Part shown: positions 33,029 to 44,293 of the stretch, one piece after another | Position numbering within the stretch: the stretch's first letter is position 1 | Layout of the letters: each line of letters begins with the position of its first letter | Program-made: the position numbers and the translations under genes | Notes under the pieces: generated by a model | Databases searched by the model: none | What the model saw: the letters and a program-made list of their open reading frames with translations, nothing else | What the model was told of the DNA's origin: nothing | Origin: Zanthoxylum bungeanum | Lineage: Eukaryota; Streptophyta; Magnoliopsida; Sapindales; Rutaceae | Direction of reading: 5' to 3' | DNA: 64,000 bases | NCBI GenBank assembly: GCA_019454045.1 | Contig: SKCR01026836.1 | Coordinates: 1-64,000, forward strand

Positions 33029-33995
33029 ATGCATCAGGACGGCATGCGGATAGCCCAGAAATGCGAAGGTTGTCAGAAAAATGCCAACATCCACCATCAA
33101 CCGGCAGAACAATTAACCACCCTGTCCAGCCCCTGGCCGTTCGCACAGTGGGGGCTAGATATCATAGGGCCAATGCCAAAAGGACGAGGGCAGGCGAAAT
33201 ATGCAATCGTGGCCATAGACTATTTCACAAAGTGGGTGGAAGCCGAGCCGCTATCCACCATCACGGAGAAAAAGGCCACATCATTTGTAAAGAAGAACAT
33301 AATTTGCAGGTTCGGAATCCCCCGGGCAATCATCACCGACAACGGAAAACAATTCGACAGCAAAGGATTCAGGAAGCTCTGCGAAGACCTCCAGATCGCT
33401 TTAAAATTCGCCTCGCCAGCTCATCCCAAGTCAAACGGACAGGTTGAGGCAACAAACAAAACCATCAAGGCAAACCTTAAAGCTCGGCTCGGATCATGCA
33501 AAGGCTTATGGGTCGAAGAACTACCAGAAGTGCTATGGGCACATCGAACGACCTACAAAGATTCCACAGGGGAAACACCATTTTCCCTGTCATACGGATG
33601 TGAGGCCGTCATTCCAGCAGAAATCGGGGTAGCAACTCACAGGGTCCGCCACTTTGGGAATGAGCAGAATGAAGAACTTATCAAAAACCACCTCGACCTG
33701 ATCGAGGAAAAGAGGGAGAAATCAGCCATGAAAGCAGCAGTCTACCAACAAAGAATGGCCCGTTTCTACAACAGAAGAGTTCGGACCCGCTCCTTCCTCC
33801 CGGGCGACTTAGTATTGAGAAGGGTCACCTTAAATACCCGACGACCAGAGGAGGGCTCGCTAGGTGCCAAGTGGGAAGGCCATACAAAATCACAGAGGTG
33901 GTGGTAAGGCCAGGAGCTTACTTTTTGGAACAGCTGGACGGCACAAGATTAAAAAAGCCATGGAACGCCGAGATGTTGAGAAAATACTTTCAGTA
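33029..33995 (+). CDS. T integrase
   Basis: 292 codons are open to 33907; the last part, with LKKPWNAEMLRKYFQ and stop, reads in a neighbouring frame to 33995. The zinc finger end CEGCQKNANIHH is at residues 11-22. The core has WGLDIIGPMP (first Asp), IITDNGKQFD (second Asp) and NGQVEATNKTIK (Glu), so the DDE triad is intact. It would insert cDNA into the genome. The tail lacks a chromodomain, as expected for a non-chromovirus. One shift near 33880 disrupts the C-terminal GPY/F-like part. Confidence 0.85.
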
Positions 33996-33999
33996 AAAT

Positions 34000-34329
34000 C
34001 TCTCTTCCCCCTCTTCTTTGGCAGCAACCCAATAAGGGACAGAAATTCAAACACAAAGCCTCTCTCAAAATGACCCGCAGAGAGTTGTAAGAAGGGCAGT
34101 ATGTCCCCGAATATAAATAAAACTTTCTTTTTTCACCCGCTCTTCTAAAAATAATTTTGCAAAACCATATCCAAAACCCCGGGGACATACTCAATACAAC
34201 GGTCCAAGGTCAAAAGCACAAAACCCGCAACTACCCGACCACGTATACCACCATAAAGAAGCACAAGTCACACCAGAATCAGTCGACTCCATACAAACAT
34301 CAAACAGCAGGGACGAAGGTGAATCAAAG
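34000..34329 (+). other. T region after integrase
   Basis: Non-coding; AT-rich to about 34150, then moderate GC. No motif recognised. Confidence 0.4.
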
Positions 34330-35040
34330 TATAGATCCGGGAGAAGCATAGCACGGGGAGGGATGATACCCCCGTGGCAATTGCTTGCTCCAAGTGTTAC
34401 CAAACATAAGGAGGACTATGCCCTTAAAGCTTCAAACACCTCGGGGTTGGATCTTGTTCCGCCGAGGTCACTTGACTATTCGGCTCGGGGTCGGGTTACG
34501 TCCCACCGAGTCATGCTCATTGGTCTGGGGACGAGACATTCCCCCAGAACCAAGTATCTCTCTTGGCTCGGGGTCCTCAGGGACATACTCGATGCATAGG
34601 ATCCGTGAGAAGCATAGCACAGGGAGGGATGATACCCCCGTGGCGATTGCTTACTCCAGTGTTACCGAACATAAGGAGGAACATACCCTTAATGTGTCGA
34701 GCACTCTTTTGATCCTCACTTACCCGATGTAATGGATCCGTGGGAAAGCATAGCACGGGGGATGATGATGCCCCCGTGACGATTGCTAACTCCAGTGATG
34801 CCGGACCTAAGGAGGAATATACCTTAGTATCCCGGACACTCTTTGATCCATTCATCATTTGGATCCAAGAGAGGCGCAGCACGGGGATGCGTTACGCCCC
34901 TGTAGCGTGTGCCTGCTCCAGCGTGGTAAGGAGGAGCCCTCGTACAATACACAGGCTCCACAGTGACCCGACGTATAGAGGATGTGCCCTTACCATTCAA
35001 ACGCTCTCCTGATCCAAATCCTGGTTCGCCGGGACACTGA
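34330..35040 (+). repeat. T 3' tandem array 1 (units about 125-135 bp)
   Basis: Four units begin with GGATCCGTGAGAAGCATAGC or variants at about 34340, 34598, 34733 and 34859. They share CCCCCGTGGCGATTGCT, CTCCAGTG and TAAGGAGGA. A 130-bp piece of the second array (TCGGCTCGGGGTCGGG) is inserted after the first unit. Confidence 0.85.
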
Positions 35041-35280
35041 ATTGAAAGATTCAGAATTGTGTTTTGGAAACCTCGGACAGGACGCTGTTTTGAGGAATCC
35101 GTGCTGTTGTTTACGTTTGTGAAATTTTTTTGGGACAAGTGCTAAGTCACCCCCACCTTTTGATTTTATTTTCGAAAGTTTTGTTTTCTTTTTCGTCGGC
35201 CTGACAGGGGGACGCCCAAGTCAGATTCGACAGGGTTTTAAAGATGGATACACTTCCCATCTGAATAAATCCCAAGGATT

Positions 35281-35800
35281 AACCAGTGCTCAGGGGCGGG
35301 GTTTCGTTCCGCCGAGGCCCCTTGGTTAATCGGCTCGGGGCTGGATTACGTTCCGCCGAGGACATTCAATTATTCGGCTCGGGGCTGGATTACGTTCCGC
35401 CGAGGCCATTCAGTTATTCGGCTCGGGGCTGGATTTCGTTCCGCCGAGGTCACTTGGTTAATCAGCTCGGGGTCGGGGTACATCCCACCGAGTCAGCCCT
35501 TCAGACTGGGGACGTAACATTCCCCCAGGTCCAAGTGCCTTTCTCAGCTCGGGGTCGGACCACACCCCACCGAACCTATCTTTTTGACTGGGGACGAAAC
35601 ATTTCTCCAGGGCCAAGTGTTCCATACAGCTCGGGGTCGGGTTACGTCCCACCGAGTCGGTGTTCTTTAAACTGGGGACATAACATTCCCCCCCGGAGCC
35701 TAGTGCTTCCCTCAGATCGGGGTCGGGCTATGTCCCACCGATTCCACCAGAACCAAATGTTTCTTACTACTCGGGGTCGGATTATGTCCCCCCAGCTCAT
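35281..35800 (+). repeat. T 3' tandem array 2 (units about 52 bp, then about 110 bp)
   Basis: GGCTCGGGGCTGGATTACGT followed by TCCGCCGAGG recurs at about 53-bp spacing from 35330 to 35450. It then changes to a longer variant with ACTGGGGACGTAACATTCCC. Short arrays in the 3' UTR are known in Tat elements and can seed satellites. Confidence 0.85.
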
Positions 35801-35978
35801 ATTCCCCCCACAAAAGAGGTCTCAAACATTCGAAGGGAAACATAAAAAAAAACGAAAATAAAAAAAAAAAGAGATAGAAAGAAAGCACATATATATATTC
35901 AAAAAAAAATATAATAAAAGTGTTATTACAAAAAAAAAAGACAAGTATACACAGGGCCCCGCCCGGGTTACCCCTTCT

Positions 35979-38400
35979 TTAATCAGCCCGCGCAGGGGCA
36001 GGAAGTTCTTCCCGGACTGGCTCAGACGATAGAGGGATCAGCTCGGTCTCAACCTCAGCGGCACGGGAGACCTCTACTTCAAGAATGGGAGGCGGAATCT
36101 CAGGGTAGTCCTCGCCAGGAGCAGGAACCTCAGGTCGGCTTTCTTGGGAAACCTGGGAGACCGGGGCAACGGAAATCGGGTCGGGATCCATCACCTCCTC
36201 AGAAGAAGGGGGAGCCACTTCTGGAACTCCTCCTCAGATATCTCCCCATTTGCAGAAGTGAATGGCCGCATGGATAGGCCCCATATCCAGGTCGGGCAAT
36301 ACCATCGGGATGATCTCAGCACAGTCCCCGACCCCTTCAAGTCGGATCGCGTCTCTTTCGGCCTCCAGCTCAGCTTCCTTCCTCTTCAACTCATCTTGGG
36401 CCCGTACCAGCTCTTCATCCTTGGCCCTCAGCTTGGACTCAACGCTGCACACTTCCACCTGCAGGATCCTGTTGTCAGCCCGGGCAGCCTCCAAGTCCTC
36501 TTGGCAGCATCACATTTTTTCTCTCCAAAGAAGCGGCGGCCCTGAGAGCTTTATTTATGGTATGGGCCTCAACAGCAGCCAGCTCCAGATTCTTTATATT
36601 CTCTTCTTTCCGGGCCAGCTCGGCCTCCATTTCACTGAGCCGGTTCTGGAGCCTCTGTGCCTGGCCGCCTTCAGACAAAAGGCTTATGAACAGGTCCTTA
36701 TTTTTGGCCGCCAAATAATTTGCCTGCCGAAAAGAAAAAGAAGTCAGTTACAAACTAAGTCTGAAAGACACCTCGGATAAAGAAAAGAAGAAAAAGAAAT
36801 AACCTGAGCCAACTGGGAGCACAACTTTGCGACCACCTCCTCGGGTGAAAGGTCCTCAAACCTCGGAATCTTCTCAGGAGGTACAGCCCCGGCCAGCTCA
36901 TTGAAGGCCGGTACCAAATGGGAGGTAGCCTCCCTGATATTCTTCCCGAGGTCATCAACCCCGAGAACCACAGCACCCTTCAGTTTCTTAGAAGGACCCT
37001 CCTGCCGAACTGAAGTTTCTCTGCTCGGTGCCTCCTCCTCCTCCAATTCCCGCCTTAACTGAGGATCCACAGCTCCAAACCGACGCTTCCTTCTCCTGGA
37101 AGATCTCGGGGGGCTATCAGGACGGGTAACACCCATTGAAGCACCCGGAAGGAGAGACCGACCTTGAGAGCCCGGACGCCCCATCTCTTCAACCACCTTC
37201 CCGGCCTCAGAAGTTTCAGGCCGTTTCCGAGAAGTACCAGCTCCGCCAGGGCTAGTTTTTTTCGAAACGCCGGATAACCGATCAAGGTACTTCGGTCTCT
37301 TCGACATACCTGCAAAGAGCAAAGGCAAAAGAAAGGTTCAGGATCTGAGCATACAAAAAAAAAGGAAAAGAAAGAAGACATCAAACATGATAAATAAACG
37401 AGGGAACTGGCTAAGAAGATCAACGGACATCTACCTATCCGACCCGAGACCTTGGTAGGAGCGGCCCGTATAAGTCCAAAGAATGCCGCATCATTTACCA
37501 ACTCCCTCCAATGGGCGGCGTACCGCCGAGCCCAGAATACCCGCTGCCGGACCTGGTGGGAGACCTTGGGAGCATCTCTCCAACAGGCTAGGAGGAATAG
37601 AAGAAAAAGGGGTAAGAATCCAAACAGCAAAAAAAAAAAAAAACTAAGGGAAGAAAAACTAAAAGTTAGTATCCTAACCTCCCGCCCTAAAGATGTCCGG
37701 GACCAAGATCTCCCCTTCATCCGACCTCAGGGTCCGTCCCCAATCTCCAGTAGCCCAGAACCAAAGATCTTTGAAATTCTTATTGGAGTCGGGGAGTTTT
37801 TGGACGACGTTCGACGAACTGTCGTAAGCAGAAAGATAATACCAGCCGTGGTGAGTCTTTGGGTTGGCCTTCAACCGATATAACCTCTTCAAAAGAAGGT
37901 TCACCAAGCCCCGCCCGATGCCAAGCTACATACAGCCCGGCCAAAATCCTCCAACTGTTTAGACTTAGTTGACAGGGGGCGATCTCCATCTCGGCCAGCA
38001 TCCAGGCAAAGTAGGGTTGAATTGGCAACCGGAGCCCGCACTCAAAGAAAGCTGGAAGAAGGGCCACCGAACCTTCATCAGGTTGACTAGCACGATCCAT
38101 TGGTCCGGGGACTTCAAGAGCGATATCTATCGGAATATCATATCGTTGTCGAAGCAGTGCGAGGTCATCTTCAGTTATCTTAGAAGTACGGTTCATATCC
38201 AGAGCCGATGAGTCAAGATCACCGGGCTCGGGATCCTTCCGAGGAACCCTTTGATGGTAAGAATCTTGTTCGATCTCAAAAGGAGTGGGAGTAGTATCAA
38301 GGTCTTCTACGCTGGGTGCTCCCGAACCAGAGGAAAGCTCTTCAGCAATAGGGGCCAAGGGTTCAGCAGGGTTTTCAAGGGGAGAACTGTCGTTAGACAT
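35979..38400 (-). pseudogene. Antisense spliced gene inside T (four coding exons; frameshifted)
   Basis: ATG at 38400 (MSNDSSPLENPAE). Exon 1 (to 37679) has RLPIQPYFAWMLAEMEIAPC, LNSWRILAGLYVAWHRAGLG and, after a one-base shift near 37890, LYRLKANPKTHHGWYYLSA; this resembles the domain often called putative gypsy-type transposon (Transposase_28). Introns at 37678-37588, 37434-37310 and 36803-36725 have GT/AG ends, and joining the exons keeps the frame each time. Exon 2 is 37587-37435 (RDAPKVSHQVRQRVFW); exon 3 is 37309-36804 (basic, SKRPKYLDRLSG); exon 4 is 36723-35979. Exon 4 starts as coiled coil (RLQNRLSEMEAELARKEENI; RAQDELKRKEAELEAERD) with shifts near 36500 and 36235, and ends acidic and Pro-rich. 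The function of this protein class is unknown. Confidence 0.8.
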
Positions 38401-38401
38401 C

Positions 38402-38607
38402 CTAGACGTCCGGAAAACAAAAAGGAATGGGAAGTCAGTCTATAGTTAAAACTCTAAAACTACTCAGGGATTCCGAGAATACTAAGCGGGTGGGTTCTAA
38501 AATGCCCTAAAAAAATCCGACAAGCCATAAGTCACTCCATAACAACATCAAAACTAACAAAGGATTCACAGCACACAAAAAGAGAAGAGGTCGTTCAGAG
38601 AACTTAC
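38402..38607 (-). other. Probable 5'-UTR intron of the antisense gene
   Basis: On the minus strand, CAA|GTAAGT at 38607 and a pyrimidine-rich TCTAG|G acceptor ending at 38402, two bases before the ATG. Confidence 0.5.
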
Positions 38608-38797
38608 TTGTTCCTTTCAGAAAAATTGAAGATTGCACAGCACTGTTTGCTCGTCCCCAAAATTTGCAGGTCACAGTGGAGAGAGAAAAGAAAAACTCAC
38701 GGCTGGAAGAAACTCTGGGAGTACTGAGTCAAGTGAGTCCCGGTTGAAACGTTCACAGGAGAAATTTGCCAAAAAGACTACACAGTAAAAGCCTCGT

Positions 38798-38806
38798 CCT
38801 TTTATA
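38798..38806 (-). promoter_or_regulatory. TATA box for the antisense gene
   Basis: TATAAAAGG on the minus strand, about 400 bases upstream of the ATG (about 190 upstream of the 5'-UTR intron donor). Another candidate, TATATAAAAG, lies at 39135-39144. Confidence 0.55.
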
Positions 38807-39180
38807 GTCATAAGTGGGACGCTCATGGCCGTTAGATCGAGAAAAGAAGTCCGGATGGACGCCAAATGTCAAAAGCGGAAGAGGCCTGCCAAGATCAAAA
38901 GAATGGTTAAAGATCAAAACCCCTCTACACGGTCGATTCACTTTCCCTTTTGGCGGGAATCCGACGGATGATCGACAAGTGTCAAAATTAGGAAAAACCC
39001 TAAAAAAATGATTTGATGGGCATTTAAATAGACGTGACTGTTGCGCGTCTCAAGAAAAGGTGCTTGAAGAGAGGCGACGAAAATTTCAATTCAAACTCCG
39101 GGTCGACCACCAGCAAGGCGATCAGCACACCATCTTTTATATAGTTCCCGGCACCAACTTGCATACTCGTTGGAACCGAG

Positions 39181-39194
39181 AACTAGGGGACAGA
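39181..39194 (+). other. T polypurine tract
   Basis: AACTAGGGGACAGA directly before the right LTR. Confidence 0.75.
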
Positions 39195-40022
39195 TGTTGA
39201 TGGTGTTTTCAGGCACTATGTTATCTAAGGAATACGGCATGGGTAAAAAGGGTAATTCCCTTCTTGGATGATATCATTAATTCCGACCCGACCCATAAAA
39301 AGTCAGCAGCAAGGGCCCGAACGCTTTACAATAAAAGACCGACCACAACAGGAAGAGACCGAGCACTTCATAATCGGTAACCGATCACTTGAGATCAGGA
39401 TGACCGGTCACTTATCAGGTCGACAGCAGCACCCCCAGTCCGAAAGACTATCATGACCGACCACATGAAGACCGACCTCGTGAAAACCGAGCATAGGGCA
39501 AGACATATTCGGGAAGATAAGGCATTCTATCCATACAAAATAAGATAATAAGTTATCCTATTTTCATAAAGAGAACTGATGAGTCAGTATCCTAAAAGGA
39601 TAAAAGAAGTGAATGTAGTTTTAAAAGTAGGAATCCAGATAGGAAAAGGAAACCATCTTCAACTGGGAATTCTTGTACAAATAGGAATCTGATTTCTTCA
39701 CCATTATAAATAGGAGGGTAGAGTGAGTGTAAAGAGGAACGAAGATCAGGATCAGAATCACCAAGCTCTGACTTGTAAAACACAAAGAACGATCTGAGAA
39801 GCGCATTTGAATAATAAAAAGTATCATCCTTTTTGTGCCCGTGGACGTAGGTCGGACCAAGATCCGCCGAACCACGTTAAATCTCCTTGTCGATTGACGT
39901 ATTATTTGTCTTTTGCTAAGTTTGCTTTTGGTCCCCCATAACAAAGAAATTCACTATTAAGGGAGGATTGTCTCGGGAGTAATATTCCCATATTGCCCTG
40001 AGACCAAAATCAGCCGTCAACA
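39195..40022 (+). repeat. T right LTR (828 bp)
   Basis: TGTTGATGGTG to CCGTCAACA; TATAAATA at 39705-39712. Very close to the left LTR. Confidence 0.93.
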
Positions 40023-40804
40023 GATTTCCTACAACAAAATACAAAAGATTATTAAATTTCATCACACTTCAAAAAAAGTGTTAAAGTAGCTTTAAACCAT
40101 TCATTTTAAAATTAATAATTTTTAATTAAAAAATAAAATAGCTTTGTGATCAGGATGGCTGTCATTAAAAATATTAATTTTTTAATAAAAAATAATAAAG
40201 AGTTGTGATAAGGGATGGCTGTCATTTAAAAAATATTATAATGCAAACACGTATTTTCTCTTCTTCTTCTTAATTCTTCATCTTCATTTCTTCTTCTTTC
40301 TTCATTTCTTCATCAGCTCGTCTTCATTTCTTTTTCTTCATTTCTTTTCTTATTTTCTTCTTCTTCTTCTTCTCTTCATCACCTAATCATTTTTTCTTCA
40401 TAAAAAAAAATCTCACAAGATCAATTTTTTCTTCTTCTTAATTTCTTCATCTTCTTCTTCAATTTTGGTGACGACAATGGCGGCGATTTCTTCATCTTTA
40501 TTTCTTAATCTTCTATTTAGAGGTGACATAAAAAATTAAAAAAATCAGGTCTTTCATCATTTTTTTCGTCTTGGAGCGAGAGAGGAAAAAAAAAGCAGAG
40601 ACGTGATCGAGCCACTGCCGATTGTCGGCGCCTACACAGCCGAGTGGCAGCGAAATCGACGCCTAGGTACCGATTTCACGCCGACCACTCAGCAGCGCGC
40701 CTAACACCACCGATTGGGTGGTAATTGCCGCGGTTGAGCAGCGATGAGCGAAAACGCGCCGCCTAATCGTGCATAGGCGGCGCGTTTTAGAACACTAATA
40801 AAAA

Positions 40805-41165
40805 CACATCATCACAACCATTGAATAGCAAAATATGTTAAATGCGCCATAGACGGTTGTTGCCTACTAACCATGCTTGGTGAAAGAGTAACCAGTATAT
40901 TGGGGGCCCATATCATAATACTACTCCAAATATGTAATTTGGAGAATAAATTTTACAGCAATTGGTTGATGACCCAAATGTGAGTTTTGGGAAACATCAT
41001 GATAATGTTGTTAGGAAATAGAAGTGAACTAATGGGGAAAGAGAATTGAATTGGTCAAAGAAAAATATTTTTTTTTGAGTAGGAGTATTGGTTGAAAAGT
41101 TTCAACATAATCTTGATGTTATGCACATTGAGAAGAACATATGTGATAGTATCGTTAGTATTTCA
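40805..41165 (+). pseudogene. CACTA transposase, continuation after the nested insertions
   Basis: Continues the same gene: THHHNH-like start, then in shifted frames LNWSKKNIFF and FQHNLDVMHIEKNICDSIV near 41075-41155, a conserved TNP2 motif. It ends at 41165; the remaining C-terminus is missing. Confidence 0.75.
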
Positions 41166-41422
41166 TGCTGACACGAATCATGCTGACACGCTTGGTATTG
41201 TATAAATTAGCAAATAAACTAATGTGGTGACTAATTTTTAACAGTATTGTATTAAGAAAAAAAAATTATTTTTATTTTTGTATTTGACATGATTAGTATT
41301 TTATTTTTAGTAAAAATGATAACAATGTGAATTAGGAGGGTTAACCACCGTAACAATGTGATTCTATTTTTTTTTAACTACAATCATACAATGACTGTCA
41401 ACTAGATGTGCGGCTGTTGTGT
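41166..41422. other. AT-rich spacer
   Basis: The string CATGCTGACACG occurs twice at the start. Nothing else recognised. Confidence 0.4.
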
Positions 41423-41885
41423 GTAACACCCTAAATTATTTTAACATGTATTAATTTTAATATTGTGTGTGTTGGAATTTTAGGGATAATTTGGGAAGGA
41501 AAAAAAATAAAATTTGGGTTAGAGTTAACTTATGGCTAGTAGGTATTTAAGTGGGATTAAAATTTAAAGTTAGATTATGAATTGAATTGTTCAAATAGTA
41601 TGAGTATTTAAGTGGGTGTGCCCCACTTTTTGTTCACTTTTTTGTTTGAGAGAGAGATTGATGAGTGAGGGAGAGAAAGCGAAAAAAGAAGAAGAGTAAG
41701 AAGAGAGACGAGAAAAAGAAAAAGAAAAGAGAAAGATTACCTCGATCCGTTTAATTTGGAGTCAATCTCGATTGTATCTTTTGAGGAAAGTCTAGAGCTT
41801 GACGAAAGGAACGTTTTGACAAGAGTTTTGGCATAAGAAGTGCCAATTTTCATCGATTTTCCGTTGATTCGGAACTCCGAAAGTT
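41423..41885 (+). repeat. Fragment of another gypsy LTR
   Basis: Begins TGTAACACCCTAAATT, a common start for plant gypsy LTRs. It is purine-rich near 41645-41740 and cut at about 41885 where copia B integrase begins. Confidence 0.5.
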
Positions 41886-41966
41886 CTTTTTTTTACCATA
41901 TCTACCAAAGTTCTTTTTTCTTTTTTTCCAAACCATTTCATTGTGGGATATATGGAGCACTTGATT

Positions 41967-42345
41967 TGTCACGACCCCCTCCCTAGGGCGGGCCCAACCC
42001 TAGAAAGAGGTTCGCGATCAACTTCAGCTCGAGCAATCTATATGTCAAACCCATCATTTGATTTCACACAATATTACATCATAAATTACAAATACATGGA
42101 ATATTCATCAAATATATAGTTTACAACACATGTCTTAATAATATACAACTGACGACTCAAATGTCTAGACCAACCCGAAAATACAACTGTGGCACGTGGA
42201 TCCAATTCTGGTACTACTCCTGCTGTGCTCGCGAACTACCTGGAATGTTTGGAGGAAGAGGGGAGTGAGCTTAAGAAGCTCAGCAAGTAAACACTCATAC
42301 TCTCAACATGACCTCACCAACAAAATAGGAATATTTATATAAGTG

Positions 42346-42377
<32 letters not shown>

Positions 42378-44288
42378 ATATATATATGAAAATATCAATA
42401 TATATATATATATATAATATTATATATATATATAATATATATGAAAATATCAATATATATATATATATATATATAATATATATATATATAACAGCTATCT
42501 CATGCAAAACATACTCACAACAGCACATCTCAATCAATCAAGGTTTGCTATCCGGATTCGGTACAATAATGGATTGAAACCAATGTGAGAGTACCTCATC
42601 ACAACTCTCAGGGTTTTCCATCATATCATCTCGCATAATGTGCAAGAGGGGGATTGAACCACACGCCTCTGCTAATCTCGTATAATCTCGCATATCCGAC
42701 CATTATCATACTAAATCCGGTAGCGTAACAATAATCTCACACAGCATCCAATACAACACATCTCATCTCATTTCATCCATCAACTCATCTCACAATCACA
42801 TAATACTCAGTACTTCAATTCATAGTACAAATATACAATTTATATCTCAAATTAGTATTCACCATTTATGTTCTCATGTTATCTATTACTCAGTCAATTT
42901 TCTAACATGCATATATAAATATATGAAAATAGCATATATTATAATATCATCTCAACAATCATCACTCAACAATACAAACATCCATCAAACATGGTTGCTA
43001 ATCCGGGTCTAGTATAACAGAGGATTGAAACCAATGGGAGAGTACCTCATGAAAACTCCCAAGGTTTCCAACCATATCAACTCGTAAAATGTGAGTGAAA
43101 TATAATCAATGGGGGAGTCCCCGTATACCCCCAAATCAAAAACCAATGGGAGAGTACCTCATGACAACTCCCAAGGTTTTCTATCATCTCATACCATCTG
43201 ATGTATCATCACATCTCATCTCAATCCGACCACTATTATACAAAACCCGGCAGCATAATACAACAACACACATCATCAAACACAATCACATCTCACATCT
43301 AATCCATCAATCTCATCTCAATAATCATGATTTCATGTTTATCATGCTTTCAATTATTCAATATTATATCTCAACAAAATATATTCAATATAAATTTATA
43401 TAATTATAATATACCATTATATTTATATATACCGACTCTCACAACAACCATCAATCATCAAACAATTATGTTAAGAGAATCACCACAGAGTGTACTTACC
43501 TCTATCCACGCAAATGCCCTTAAAATATTTATATCCTTGCTAAGAATCGAGCTCCAACGATCTCCAAATTTCTCAAAGAAAGATCCACTGGTCAGCAAAC
43601 ATCTCAAGGATCACAGCGACGAACGGCTTCGGAACTTGCTGATACGCTTAACGAGACAAGCGGGCCCCACAACAAAAATCGGGCCCCACAACCAAAAATC
43701 GGGCCCCACAACCAAATACTTTCAACGGTGAATATATATACCAAAAAGCTCGTATAATCGAGAGCAACAATCTGATATGTTCGGATTGCCGATCCAACGG
43801 TCGGATCTTAACTTCCAGTACAAATCCCGAATTACCGGAAATCACAATACAAAAAATAACCCAAACGATGTCGGATCAGGAAGTGACCACTGGCGTTGGA
43901 AAGATCTTGGCTTGAAAAGTACCCACTCGCCGGAGGTGACGTCAGAAGTGATCGGAGGTGGCCGGAAAATACAGAAACGACGGCGACGTCCTCTTCCGGC
44001 GGCGCGTGAAGGAGCGTCCGGCGTCCGTTCGGCTCGATCTCGGCGGATCTGGAAAGCTGACGTCGACAACTTTCCGATTGACCGGCGCGTGGATGAAGGT
44101 GACCGGAGGGAGGAGCGGCGGCGGCGTCGATTTTAAGTTTAGGCAGAGAGAGAGTTGTGGAAGAGAGAAAAAATATGAGAGAGAGAGAGAGAATTTTTTT
44201 TTCCTTTTGCTTCCCTTTAACGCGTCTCCCTCTGTCTCTCTTTAAAAAACTTTCAAAAGCATTTTTTTTTCTTACACGTGGTATTACA
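41967..44288 (-). repeat. Solo LTR of G1 type (2322 bp)
   Basis: Minus-strand LTR starting TGTAATACC (44288) and ending GGGTCGTGACA (41967), flanked by the perfect duplication TGATT (41962-41966 and 44289-44293). It has the same plan as the G1 LTRs, with (TA)n tracts and a GC-rich part, but is clearly more diverged. A 20-bp motif GGGCCCCACAACCAAAAATC is present three times near 43670-43730. Internal recombination must have removed the rest of that element. Confidence 0.93.
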
Positions 44289-44293
44289 TGATT

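Larger units (their letters stand above)
27684..40022 (+). mobile_element. T: Ty3/gypsy element of Tat type, 12.34 kb
   Basis: LTRs of 803 and 828 bp are bounded by the 5-bp duplication GATTT (27679-27683 and 40023-40027). The order is primer-binding site, gag, protease, RT, RNase H, a second archaeal-type RNase H, integrase, a long 3' region with two tandem-repeat arrays, an antisense gene, polypurine tract, LTR. The second RNase H and the long 3' region are typical of the Tat lineage. The LTRs differ mainly by a 21-bp indel, so the insertion looks recent, yet pol already holds several frameshifts. Confidence 0.93.
27066..40796. mobile_element. Non-autonomous TIR transposon (about 1.4 kb of its own DNA) split by gypsy T
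   Basis: The ends AGTGTTCTAAAA (27066) and its inverse TTTTAGAACACT (ending 40796) form terminal inverted repeats, both followed inward by GGCGGCG/CGCCTAG-rich DNA. AATAAAAA flanks it on both sides (27055-27062 and 40797-40804), matching an 8-bp or slightly longer duplication; two extra bases lie at the left edge. Its own sequence is 27066-27683 and 40028-40796, with a CTT-rich tract near 40255-40470. No transposase is seen. Confidence 0.7.

Noticed and set aside
34330..35800. CRISPR-like array
   Set aside because: Units are contiguous and without unique spacers; they are tandem repeats in a plant retrotransposon.
35286..35861. 191-codon plus-strand frame in T array 2
   Set aside because: Its repeated residues come from the tandem DNA repeat, and the opposite frame is open as well.
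42340..42490. Possible coding frames in the (TA)n region (Ile/Tyr repeats)
   Set aside because: Simple-sequence DNA gives long Ile-Tyr frames without coding meaning.
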